The notes beneath the pieces are model-generated. The model was not told the DNA's origin and searched no databases. It was given only the letters and a program-made list of their open reading frames with translations. From NCBI GenBank assembly GCA_016213015.1, contig JACRCE010000031.1, positions 1 through 50,785 on the forward strand: a DNA stretch of 50,785 bases. The letters are read 5' to 3'. Position numbers and translations under genes: made by a program. Below are positions 16,189 to 23,782 of the stretch, piece after piece (the first letter of the stretch is position 1; the number at the start of each line of letters is the position of its first letter). The stretch comes from Deltaproteobacteria bacterium (GTDB lineage Bacteria > Desulfobacterota > GWC2-55-46).

Positions 16189-17049
16189 CTTTGCCTTTGC
16201 CTTCTCCATGACAAGGTTTTCATACTGCTCGCAGTACTCGGGCCTGTCCACCTTATGGAGCAGTCCCCTCAGGAACTTGCCCTCAAGTTTTTCAGGCGGC
16301 AGTTTGTCGGCCTGTTTTACATTGACCGTGCCATCCTTCTCAACGACATCCATCAGGTGCGTGGTGCTCTTAAACTTATTGGCCCTGCCGAAGTAGGTCG
16401 GGCAGGCGTCTATCACGTCAACGACGGACGTGCCCTTGTGCATTATGGCGTCATGGAGCGTCTTTTCAAGCTCAAGCGTATGATAGGCCGTGCCGCGCGC
16501 CACGAAGCTCGCGCCCGCGGCCTTTGCCATCTCGCAGGTGTCGAAGGGCGGCTCGATGTTGCCGTACCGCGACGTGGTTGCAACGGTCTCAAGCGGCGAG
16601 GTCGGCGAATACTGTCCGCCGGTCATGCCGTAGGTGGCATTGGTCATAACCACTACGGTCATGTCAATGTTCCTTCTGCAAGTATGGATGAAGTGGTTGC
16701 CGCCGATGGCGAGCGCGTCTCCGTCTCCGGTTACCACGATGACCTTGAGCCTCGGGTTTGCGAACTTTACGCCCGTCGCAAAGGAGAGCGCCCTGCCGTG
16801 CAGTGTGTGCATGGTGTTGAAGTCAACGTAGCCCGGGGTACGGCTTGAGCAGCCTATGCCTGAGATCATGCAGATTTCGTCCTTTGAAAACCCGGTCTTG
16901 TCAATGGCCCTCAACATGGCCTTGAGCACTATGCCGTGCCCGCACCCGGGACACCAGATGTGCGGAAGTTTGTTCGGCCTCAGGTACTTATTATAGTCGA
17001 AAGGTACGCTTACCCTTTCCTTCTTTTCAACGACCGCCGTGCCTGACAT
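16186..17049 (-). CDS. korB: 2-oxoglutarate:ferredoxin oxidoreductase, beta subunit
   Basis: Thiamine-diphosphate-binding subunit, 287 residues. WCPGCGHG (about 32-39) and a further cysteine, SGIGCSSR, supply iron-sulfur ligands. GDGDALAIGGNH with the downstream asparagine NATYGMTGGQ is the ThDP/Mg motif. The gene lies 10 nt after korA. The stop codon TAG lies in the last bases of repeat D, so the final residues may have been altered by the insertion. Confidence 0.95.
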   Translation of the reverse strand: MSGTAVVEKKERVSVPFDYNKYLRPNKLPHIWCPGCGHGIVLKAMLRAIDKTGFSKDEICMISGIGCSSRTPGYVDFNTMHTLHGRALSFATGVKFANPRLKVIVVTGDGDALAIGGNHFIHTCRRNIDMTVVVMTNATYGMTGGQYSPTSPLETVATTSRYGNIEPPFDTCEMAKAAGASFVARGTAYHTLELEKTLHDAIMHKGTSVVDVIDACPTYFGRANKFKSTTHLMDVVEKDGTVNVKQADKLPPEKLEGKFLRGLLHKVDRPEYCEQYENLVMEKAKAK

Positions 17050-17059
17050 GTTCGCTCCT

Positions 17060-18190
17060 TTATTTGTGCTTCCTTATCGCTTCCAGTATCTGAGCTGGAG
17101 TAATCGGTTCACCGTCAACGCGATGGATGCCCGTTACCTGCGCCTTCTTACTGCAACGCTCCACCTCGTGCACCATCTGCCCAAGGTTTAACTCCGGCAC
17201 GATTATGGCCTTGACCCTGCTGCCAAGCTCCTTTACTGCCTTGTCGGGGAACGGCCACATCGTAATGGGCCTTAGAAGACCGGCCTTTATTCCGGCGGCC
17301 CTCGCCTCCTTAACGGCGTAGCGCGCCGAGCGGGCGGTCGAGCCTATAGCAACCACGGCTATCTCGGCGTCGTCAAGGTCAATTGCCTCGTTCAAGCATA
17401 TCTCGTCCTTGTGATTTTCAATCTTGTTCATTATCCGCTCGTTGTTTGCGCGGATTATATTCGAGTCGTTGGTCGGAAAACCATCCTGCTTATGGTTCAA
17501 ACCCGTAACGTGAAACCTGTACCCTGCCCCGAACGGCGCAAGCGGTGCAACCTCGTATCTGTCGTCATACGGAAAGTACTCCTCCGGCCTGCACGCAGCC
17601 TTTGCCCTGTCAATAACCTCAAGTTCACCGGGAAGCGGCAGGGTAATCGGCTCCCTCATGTGGCCGACTATCTCGTCATAGAGCACCATGACCGGCGTCC
17701 TGAACCGCTCGGCAAGGTTAAACGCCCTGACCGTCTCGGTGAGTATCTCCTGCACCGACTGCGGCGCCAAGGAGATCGCCGGATGGTCCCCGTGTGCGCC
17801 CCACTTGGCGGCCATGAGGTCCGACTGCGACGGGCCCGTCGGGTAGCCGGTCGAAGGGCCGCCCCTCATGACGTTGACTATCACCAGCGGGACCTCGGTC
17901 AGACAGGCGTAGCCGATGCACTCCTGCTTGAGGGACAGTCCCGGCCCGCTCGTGGCGGTAAGAGACTTCAAGCCGGTAAGAGATGCGCCTATGGCCGCGG
18001 CGATCGAGGCTATCTCGTCCTCCATCTGTATGAACTTGCCGCCGAGCTTGGGAAGCCTTACCGACATGCCCTCGGCAATCTCGGTTGAAGGCGTTATCGG
18101 GTAACCTGCATAGAACCTGCATCCGGCGTAAAGCGCGCCCTCTACGCACGCGTCGTTTCCCTGAAGAAGCTTCTTTTTTCTCTCGGCCAT
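17060..18190 (-). CDS. korA: 2-oxoglutarate:ferredoxin oxidoreductase, alpha subunit
   Basis: Alpha subunit (pyruvate:ferredoxin oxidoreductase domains I/II), 376 residues. N-terminal GNDACVEGALYAGCRFYAGYPITPSTE is followed by MEDEIASIAAAIGAS and TATSGPGLSLKQE, which contact ThDP and substrate. The C-terminal transketolase-like domain holds VVAIGSTARSARYAV. In operon with korD (50 nt upstream) and korB (10 nt downstream). Assigned to 2-oxoglutarate rather than pyruvate mainly because sucCD are adjacent. Confidence 0.94.
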   Translation of the reverse strand: MAERKKKLLQGNDACVEGALYAGCRFYAGYPITPSTEIAEGMSVRLPKLGGKFIQMEDEIASIAAAIGASLTGLKSLTATSGPGLSLKQECIGYACLTEVPLVIVNVMRGGPSTGYPTGPSQSDLMAAKWGAHGDHPAISLAPQSVQEILTETVRAFNLAERFRTPVMVLYDEIVGHMREPITLPLPGELEVIDRAKAACRPEEYFPYDDRYEVAPLAPFGAGYRFHVTGLNHKQDGFPTNDSNIIRANNERIMNKIENHKDEICLNEAIDLDDAEIAVVAIGSTARSARYAVKEARAAGIKAGLLRPITMWPFPDKAVKELGSRVKAIIVPELNLGQMVHEVERCSKKAQVTGIHRVDGEPITPAQILEAIRKHK

Positions 18191-18240
18191 TTTTCACCCC
18201 TTGGATGACAATATATGATCTTAAACCGTCCTCACGACGT

Positions 18241-18444
18241 TCAATCGAACACCTGTATCGCGAAGTCAGGACACCTCAGGTCGCAAAGCTGGCACCTCGT
18301 GCACGCCCCAAGGTCCTTTACCGCGACGGTCGAGCCCTTCATCTCAAGCACGTTGGTCGGACAAAAATCAACGCAGATGCTGCAACCCTTGCAGAACTTC
18401 TCGTTTATGACTATCCTCGGCAATTTCTTGGCGGCCTCGCCCAT
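18241..18444 (-). CDS. korD: 2-oxoglutarate:ferredoxin oxidoreductase, delta (ferredoxin) subunit
   Basis: A 67-residue dicluster ferredoxin. CKGCSICVDFCP and CTRCQLCDLRCP bind two [4Fe-4S] clusters. It passes electrons between the KorAB catalytic core and soluble ferredoxin. First gene of korDABC, 184 nt after sucD. Confidence 0.94.
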   Translation of the reverse strand: MGEAAKKLPRIVINEKFCKGCSICVDFCPTNVLEMKGSTVAVKDLGACTRCQLCDLRCPDFAIQVFD

Positions 18445-18534
18445 GTCATACTCTCCCCATGTCCGATTAATACGCTATGAACAACCGGTCAAACACAGAT
18501 TCATCTTATACCACACGCTCAAGACTAAGGTCAA

Positions 18535-18577
18535 CTCACCTTTTTTGTAAAAAAGGTGAGCCAAAAAACTTTTAATT
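18535..18577. repeat. Family K hairpin (copy 2)
   Basis: CTCACCTTTTTT / AAAAAAGGTGAG hairpin followed by CCAAAAAACTTTTAATT, the same tail as copy 1. Just right of korD, at 18478-18491, stands GAACAACCGGTCA, a fragment of family D. The 184-bp gap between sucD and korD holds nothing else I can identify. Confidence 0.65.
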
Positions 18578-18628
18578 CGTAACAAACATAGGGGCTGACG
18601 ATTACCGTCTGTTGCCCCTCTGCTTGAG

Positions 18629-19504
18629 TTAAACTTTCTGTAGCGCCTCAAGCATGGTCTTGCCTATCTCGGCGGTGCTGTTGGTTACGCGGATGCCCGC
18701 GCTCCTCATGGCCTCCATCTTCTCCTCGGCCGTGCCCTTCCCGCCTGAGATGATGGCCCCGGCGTGCCCCATCCTCTTGCCCTTGGGCGCGGTGGCCCCT
18801 GCGATGTAGCCCACGACCGGCTTTGTAACGTTCTTCTTTATGAAGTCCGCGGCCTCCTCCTCGGCGCTGCCGCCTATCTCGCCGATCATCACTATGGCGG
18901 AGGTATCCGGGTCTTTCTGGTACAACTCCAGCACGTCAACGAAGTTGGTGCCGTTTACCGGGTCCCCGCCGATGCCCACGCAGGTGGACTGCCCAAGCCC
19001 AAGCCTTGTCAATTGATCAACGGCCTCATAGGTAAGCGTGCCGCTGCGCGATACGACGCCTATGTTGCCTTTCTTGTGTATGTGTCCCGGCATGATGCCG
19101 ATCTTACATTCGTCAGGGGTTATGACCCCCGGGCAGTTAGGCCCGACGAGACGCGACGGCTTTCCGGCGATGAACCTCTTGACCTTTACCATGTCCAGAA
19201 CCGGTATGCCCTCGGTTATGCAGATGACGAGCTTTATCCCGGCGTCAACGGCCTCCATGATGGCATCGCCTGCAAAGGCCGCAGGCACGTATATGACCGA
19301 TGCATCGGCCCCGGCAGCGCGTCTGGCCTCGTCAACCGTATCGAACACAGGTACAGAGTCCATCTGAGAGCCGCCCTTGCCCGGGGTTACGCCGCCGACC
19401 ATCTTGGTGCCGTAGGCGATCATCTGGCGCGTATGAAAGGCGCCCTGCTCTCCGGTTATGCCCTGACAGATTACCTTGGTGTTTTTGTCTACCAGTATGC
19501 TCAT
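18629..19504 (-). CDS. sucD: Succinyl-CoA synthetase, alpha subunit
   Basis: ADP/GDP-forming succinate-CoA ligase alpha subunit, 291 residues. It has the CoA-binding Rossmann fold at the N-terminus ([15 protein letters not shown]), [10 protein letters not shown], and the phosphorylated histidine in GHAGAIISG. Makes succinyl-CoA for KorABCD in the reductive direction. Its Shine-Dalgarno GGAGG lies inside the last codons of the PIN-like gene upstream, and the start is 4 nt after that stop. It is separated from sucC by about 2.2 kb of foreign genes, which is unusual. Confidence 0.96.
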   Translation of the reverse strand: MSILVDKNTKVICQGITGEQGAFHTRQMIAYGTKMVGGVTPGKGGSQMDSVPVFDTVDEARRAAGADASVIYVPAAFAGDAIMEAVDAGIKLVICITEGIPVLDMVKVKRFIAGKPSRLVGPNCPGVITPDECKIGIMPGHIHKKGNIGVVSRSGTLTYEAVDQLTRLGLGQSTCVGIGGDPVNGTNFVDVLELYQKDPDTSAIVMIGEIGGSAEEEAADFIKKNVTKPVVGYIAGATAPKGKRMGHAGAIISGGKGTAEEKMEAMRSAGIRVTNSTAEIGKTMLEALQKV

Positions 19505-19508
19505 CCGG

Positions 19509-20282
19509 TTAAACCTCCGTATATACTTTTCGATTTTCTATAACGTCGCAAATCGGCTCGAAATGCTTCCTGTTGGTGGTATATATTTGACCGCCTTCAG
19601 GCGCTTCTATCGCAATGACCGCATCGCTAAGAACGACATGACAATTATTTCCGTAAGGCATGTCTTTGCCATCTTTAATCACAGCGGCAACACGCGGGAT
19701 TTCACTCAGCTCTTTATCCTTACTTAATGAAGTCGCGGACGCCAAAGCATGCAACTCCTTTTTATGCTTCTTCCAAAAAATTTCTATAGCACACGAAGGA
19801 GGGTTATCTTTTGCACATGCAATTTTAAGCTCATATTTATTGCCCTGCCTCACCGGTTCGGCATCTACCCTGCAACAAGCGGTTTTGTTCACAACCTCCC
19901 CTTCGATATTTGCATGGAATTCCATCATCAAATCATCTTCAATCCATGACTCCAACCACTCTAAAACGGCCGCCTTATCATGTCCGACCTCATCGCAGAT
20001 TTTTACATAAACTTTCGTTATCCGCTTATGCAATCTATTTTGATATTTGTCAGCCCTCCTGAGCGCCGTATGCGTATCCGGCGAGTCAACAAGCAGATTG
20101 TAGTAAAGGATCACCGCATTCAAAAAGGTTTTCTTGAATTCGTTAAGAACAAAGATGGATGAGCAGACTCTCTTGCCTTTTAAGTTCCGCCGTATTCTTT
20201 CGGCGCAGACCCGTTCGCCAAAGATTGAGTCGGCTTGAATCGTAGTTTCCAGAAAAAGAACTTCTTCATCGTTATTACTCAT
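19509..20282 (-). CDS. PIN-like nuclease domain protein (third gene of sucC-sucD insert)
   Basis: A 257-residue protein of unknown role. The C-terminal end, [29 protein letters not shown], has the pattern of the PIN-domain closing motif (acidic residue, hydrophobic helix, TxNxxxF). The N-terminal [15 protein letters not shown] could supply the first acidic position. VapC-type PIN proteins cleave RNA, but this one is twice VapC length, so a toxin role is only inferred. It starts 8 nt inside the previous gene and ends 4 nt before sucD. Base composition is lower in GC than its neighbours. Confidence 0.55.
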   Translation of the reverse strand: MSNNDEEVLFLETTIQADSIFGERVCAERIRRNLKGKRVCSSIFVLNEFKKTFLNAVILYYNLLVDSPDTHTALRRADKYQNRLHKRITKVYVKICDEVGHDKAAVLEWLESWIEDDLMMEFHANIEGEVVNKTACCRVDAEPVRQGNKYELKIACAKDNPPSCAIEIFWKKHKKELHALASATSLSKDKELSEIPRVAAVIKDGKDMPYGNNCHVVLSDAVIAIEAPEGGQIYTTNRKHFEPICDVIENRKVYTEV

Positions 20283-20886
20283 CTTCTTTCACTGTATCCG
20301 GCTCAGGGATGATTCGGAATCCGACGGAACGCAGTTTCTTATATATTTCTCTATACCTTGCTCTATCTATAATTTCACCACTTATAGCCTTGGAAACATC
20401 TCTGATTACGCCGCGTTGCCGTTCGTCAATATCTTCCGCATTCACGTGCCTTATCGAAGCATAAAACGCCACTATGGAACGCAACAGATAAACATTCCCG
20501 CATTTCCGGGCTTCCTTGTTCAAATCAGCCAAAACAGCCTTGAGTCCCATGAAGCTACTGAGCCTATCCGCCAAATCTTCAAAATCAGATAAAAACGTAT
20601 CTACGCTTTCATGCAGTCGTTTGAACAGAATGTCCTTATTGTCGGCAACCGGTTCCGCGTGAGGGCGGGTAAGCGTAAGAGAGTTTTCTAACCTTATTAT
20701 TCTTTTCTCTGAAGCGTTAATACGCTCTCTCATCGAAAAAAGTTCCTGCCCGAATAGAACTTCATTCCCACGCCTCTCGTCCGGAAATTGCGCCTGCGCC
20801 TGCGAGGTTCTAAACAATTCATCTATAAAGGCCGCACTTGCCGCTTTTAGACTATGAGTAATTTGATGAGCTTTAGGTTTTTCCAT
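20275..20886 (-). CDS. Hypothetical helical protein (second gene of sucC-sucD insert)
   Basis: 203 residues, no family recognised. It is predicted mostly helical, with a heptad-like stretch around residues 45-70 (ELFSMRERINASEKRIIRLENSL is part of it) and a second around 85-125. There is no signal peptide or membrane segment. The start is 7 nt after the first gene and the end overlaps the third by 8 nt, so the three are translationally linked. Confidence 0.7.
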   Translation of the reverse strand: MEKPKAHQITHSLKAASAAFIDELFRTSQAQAQFPDERRGNEVLFGQELFSMRERINASEKRIIRLENSLTLTRPHAEPVADNKDILFKRLHESVDTFLSDFEDLADRLSSFMGLKAVLADLNKEARKCGNVYLLRSIVAFYASIRHVNAEDIDERQRGVIRDVSKAISGEIIDRARYREIYKKLRSVGFRIIPEPDTVKEDE

Positions 20887-20892
20887 AACATC

Positions 20893-21558
20893 TCACCCCT
20901 TCAGTTCCTTCTTCAGAGTATCTTTCAAGACGCTAAGGTCATCTATCAACTGTTCCAAGTCTTCAAGATGCACATCAATGGTCATGCTTTTTTGTTCTTT
21001 ATCTGAAAACACACCTACCATCCATGCGGACGGTGTTGTGCGGCTTTTATTGCAAATAAATTGCAAGGTGGCAAATGGCAGACGCTCAATCGGTCCCTTT
21101 TCAAGATCGTGAGACTTATAGCCAATATCCCATTCGAGCTTATCCAGAATATCGTTTTTACTAACTACTCTTAAAAGATACCTTTGCTTTAATGGTGGCG
21201 TGATAAGTTCTTGTTTTACAAATTCTATTTTCTCATCAAACGCTTTTCTGATCTCTTTTCTGATCTCCTCTGTCATGTCATGGAGAAAAATATAAAAGTC
21301 TATCATGTTGAACTTCCCATGTAGAGTGGCGGCAATAACCGCAGGGATTTCGATACCCAGTAATTCTTTTAACCTATCCTTTTCTATCCCCTGAAAATCC
21401 TTCTTTTCAAAGCTTTGTTCATCAAGACTGATACCCACAAACTGTCCAACGCTACTAATACGCACTTTGGCGATATTTTCTGCAATCAATTGCTTGGCAG
21501 CCAAGACAGCCTTCTTAAATTCTTCAACGGACGCATAAGTTTTTTCTTTTTTAGCCAT
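20893..21558 (-). CDS. Hypothetical protein (first gene of sucC-sucD insert)
   Basis: 221 residues, no family recognised. It contains SVGQFVGISLDEQSFEKKD, a central helical region (DMTEEIRKEIRKAFDEK) and an acidic C-terminus rich in D, E and L, compatible with a protein-binding role. I chose the ATG at 21558, with AAGGAG 6 nt upstream, over an in-frame TTG at 21573. It follows sucC by 132 nt. That gap carries an inverted repeat that could control this unit. Confidence 0.7.
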   Translation of the reverse strand: MAKKEKTYASVEEFKKAVLAAKQLIAENIAKVRISSVGQFVGISLDEQSFEKKDFQGIEKDRLKELLGIEIPAVIAATLHGKFNMIDFYIFLHDMTEEIRKEIRKAFDEKIEFVKQELITPPLKQRYLLRVVSKNDILDKLEWDIGYKSHDLEKGPIERLPFATLQFICNKSRTTPSAWMVGVFSDKEQKSMTIDVHLEDLEQLIDDLSVLKDTLKKELKG

Positions 21559-21615
21559 GTCCTTCTCCTTCAAGTAAGCCCCGGCAGACCTAAAACACGC
21601 CGTGGGGTTCGGTAA

Positions 21616-21651
21616 TCCGGCATAATCCGACCATGTTCAGATTATGCCGGA
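21616..21651. promoter_or_regulatory. Inverted repeat ahead of the three-gene insert
   Basis: TCCGGCATAATC (21616-21627) and its exact complement GATTATGCCGGA (21640-21651) are separated by 12 nt. A third, near-identical half-site, GATTACGCCGGA, follows at about 21661-21672. There is no T-tract, so a terminator is unlikely; an operator or RNA leader structure is possible. Confidence 0.45.
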
Positions 21652-21690
21652 CTTTTCCCGATTACGCCGGATATTGAAACCATACTCCAC

Positions 21691-22866
21691 TTATCCCTTT
21701 GCCGCCTTAACCGCCTTCTGGGCCGCCTCGTCCATATTCTCGGCGGTGATGATGTTGAGGCCGGAGCCGGCGAGCAGTTTTCTGCCCTGCTCCACGTTCG
21801 TGCCCTGAAGCCTCACGATGAGCGGAACCCTCAAGCCCACCTCTTTGGCCGCGGCCATGATGCCATCCGCTATGATGTCGCAACGCATTATGCCGCCGAA
21901 GATATTGACGAGCACGGCCTTGACGTTGGGATCGGACATAAGGAGCTTGAAGGCCGCGGTAACCTGATCCTTGTTTGCGCCGCCGCCAACGTCGAGGAAG
22001 TTGGCCGGAGAGCCGCCGGAGAGCTTTATCATATCCATCGTGGCCATTGCAAGCCCGGCGCCGTTGACCATGCACCCGATGGACCCGTCGAGCGTAACAT
22101 AGTTGAGTCCGTGCCGAGACGCCTCTATCTCCTTGGGGTCTTCCTCGTCCAAGTCCCTCATGCCTTCTATATCCTTGTGCCTGAAAAGGGCGTTGTCGTC
22201 AAAGGCCATCTTCGCGTCAAGGGCGATAAGCTCGTTGTTCTTGGTTACCACGAGCGGGTTTATCTCAAGCATGGCGCAGTCTGAATTTATAAAGGCGTTG
22301 TAAAGGCCGGTCATGAACTTCACGGCCTTGTTGACGAGCGTTTTGTCCATCTTATCGAGGCCGAGGCCAAAGGCGAGTTTTCTGCACTGGAATGGAATAA
22401 GCCCAACCGCCGGGTCAACGTACTCCTTCAATATCTTTTCAGGGGTTTTTGCCGCGACCTCCTCTATCTCGACCCCGCCCTCGCTTGAGGCCATTATCGC
22501 CGCGCGCTGTGTGCCCCTGTCAACCACTATGCCAAGGTACAACTCCCGCACAATCTGACAACCCTCCTCCACGTACACCTTCTTAACTTCCTTGCCTGCC
22601 GGGCCGGTCTGGTGCGTTACGAGCGCCTTGCCGAGGAGTTCGCCGGTAAAGGCCGAGACCTCCTCCCTGCTCCTTGCGAGTTTCACGCCTCCGGCCTTGC
22701 CCCTGCCGCCCGCGTGTATCTGCGCCTTGACGACGCACACGCCGGAAGAGAGGAACTCCTTTGCCGCCTCCTCAGCCTCGGCCGGCGTGAAGGCGATCCT
22801 GCCCTTCGGCACGGCTACGCCGTATCTTCCGAGGATCTGCTTTGCCTGATACTCATGGATGTTCAT
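21691..22866 (-). CDS. sucC: Succinyl-CoA synthetase, beta subunit
   Basis: ADP-forming succinate-CoA ligase beta subunit. The 391 residues open [17 protein letters not shown], the ATP-grasp domain includes [19 protein letters not shown], and the C-terminal domain has [12 protein letters not shown] and [16 protein letters not shown]. Partner of SucD. Its ATG overlaps the final TGA of the upstream HEPN remnant (ATGA). Confidence 0.97.
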   Translation of the reverse strand: MNIHEYQAKQILGRYGVAVPKGRIAFTPAEAEEAAKEFLSSGVCVVKAQIHAGGRGKAGGVKLARSREEVSAFTGELLGKALVTHQTGPAGKEVKKVYVEEGCQIVRELYLGIVVDRGTQRAAIMASSEGGVEIEEVAAKTPEKILKEYVDPAVGLIPFQCRKLAFGLGLDKMDKTLVNKAVKFMTGLYNAFINSDCAMLEINPLVVTKNNELIALDAKMAFDDNALFRHKDIEGMRDLDEEDPKEIEASRHGLNYVTLDGSIGCMVNGAGLAMATMDMIKLSGGSPANFLDVGGGANKDQVTAAFKLLMSDPNVKAVLVNIFGGIMRCDIIADGIMAAAKEVGLRVPLIVRLQGTNVEQGRKLLAGSGLNIITAENMDEAAQKAVKAAKG

Positions 22867-23266
22867 TTATTGGAAGCCTCCGTGTGCTTTGTAATCATTG
22901 CTAAGAACGCTTTTGCGTCTTCGACATAACGAACGGCTTCTTCGGCTGAAACTTGAACGAACTCCTTATAATCAGCCATCTGCCTCGCTTCAAATAATTT
23001 ACGCATTACCCTGAATACGAACTGTCAATTGCGCCCGTATGAATGAAATATTTATTAAAGGCCGACATAACGCCTGAATGTTTCGATGTCTTGAGAAGAA
23101 TATCGTCCTTGATAAAAAGCGCAAGGATCGAGTAAAAGACCGCGTAATATGCCCTGTTTACTATTGACTTACCGCTTACTTCTTCCTTCAACATCTTCAC
23201 GGCGTCGAACAGCGTCTCATACGCCTGTCCAATACGATACTGGAATAATGCCTCCTTATCCGTCAT
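22863..23266 (-). pseudogene. HEPN-domain (UPF0332) protein, frameshifted
   Basis: The first 86 residues (to TAA at 23006) contain NRAYYAVFYSILALF and KHSGVMSAFNKYFIHTG, typical of UPF0332 HEPN proteins. The family's C-terminal part, MRKLFEARQMADYKEFVQVS and onward, continues in another frame to TGA at 22863. One added base in the GGG run (23009-23011) would restore a single frame through the junction. It is either a disabling mutation or a sequencing error. It overlaps its MNT partner by 4 nt and the sucC start by 3 nt. Confidence 0.8.
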
Positions 23267-23580
23267 ATCGTAATCCCGTCTGCAAAGATATTTTTTATTA
23301 TGGACGACGACCTTATAGGAGTATTTTCAATCTCCTCTTTCGTAAATACAAGCGAAGAAATAAACGTATAATTCTCAAAACCTACCTCCCAAACTATCTT
23401 GCTTATCTTTTCCTTTAAGCCTTTATCGAGCGAGACCACCTCTATAAACACGTCCATATCCGAATATTCGTCGCCATCGCCGCGTGCGCGCGAACCAAAG
23501 ACCTTGAAATCAACGAGACTAACGACGCTGCCGAGCCGTTGCTTCAAAGCGGACGCGGTCTTATAGTCTGTCTCGTTCAT
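23263..23580 (-). CDS. MNT-type nucleotidyltransferase antitoxin
   Basis: 105-residue minimal nucleotidyltransferase. The signature GSRARGDGDEYSDMDVFIE supplies the GS and paired Asp catalytic residues. In MNT/HEPN modules the nucleotidyltransferase can neutralise the HEPN ribonuclease by nucleotidyl transfer. Here the HEPN partner downstream is frameshifted. The pair sits between frdA and sucC in the same orientation. Confidence 0.85.
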   Translation of the reverse strand: MNETDYKTASALKQRLGSVVSLVDFKVFGSRARGDGDEYSDMDVFIEVVSLDKGLKEKISKIVWEVGFENYTFISSLVFTKEEIENTPIRSSSIIKNIFADGITI

Positions 23581-23609
23581 GGCTAACCTGTGACCCCTGA
23601 AAAACCCTT

Positions 23610-23782
23610 GAGACCGCTCAAAACGGTGCAGATGCGAGGCGGTGAGGAGCGAAGAACGAGCCCAGCACCACTTTGCGTACGATGAAATTTGTCAAGCAAC
23701 TTGCTTTTGTAATCCAAAGTGGTGCTGGGCGCAGTTCTGAGCGACGAGACAACAAAGCAGATGCGCCTTTTTCAGCGGTCTC
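23610..23782. repeat. Family B palindromic repeat (copy 2) containing a C cassette
   Basis: Terminal inverted repeat GAGACCGCT (23610-23618) / AGCGGTCTC (23774-23782). The backbone motifs GCAGATGCGAGGCGG and GACAACAAAGCAGATGCG match copies 1 and 3. The last two bases lie in the frdA stop codon. Confidence 0.8.
23661..23729. repeat. Family C hairpin cassette (copy 1)
   Basis: 69 bp with perfect 14-bp terminal inverted repeats CCCAGCACCACTTT/AAAGTGGTGCTGGG. Nearly identical to 50690-50758 and related to 39290-39359. It is nested in repeat B. Confidence 0.85.

Noticed and set aside
16099-18088. Long plus-strand frames opposite korB and korA
   Set aside because: Shadow frames of conserved genes; composition and lack of motifs argue against coding.
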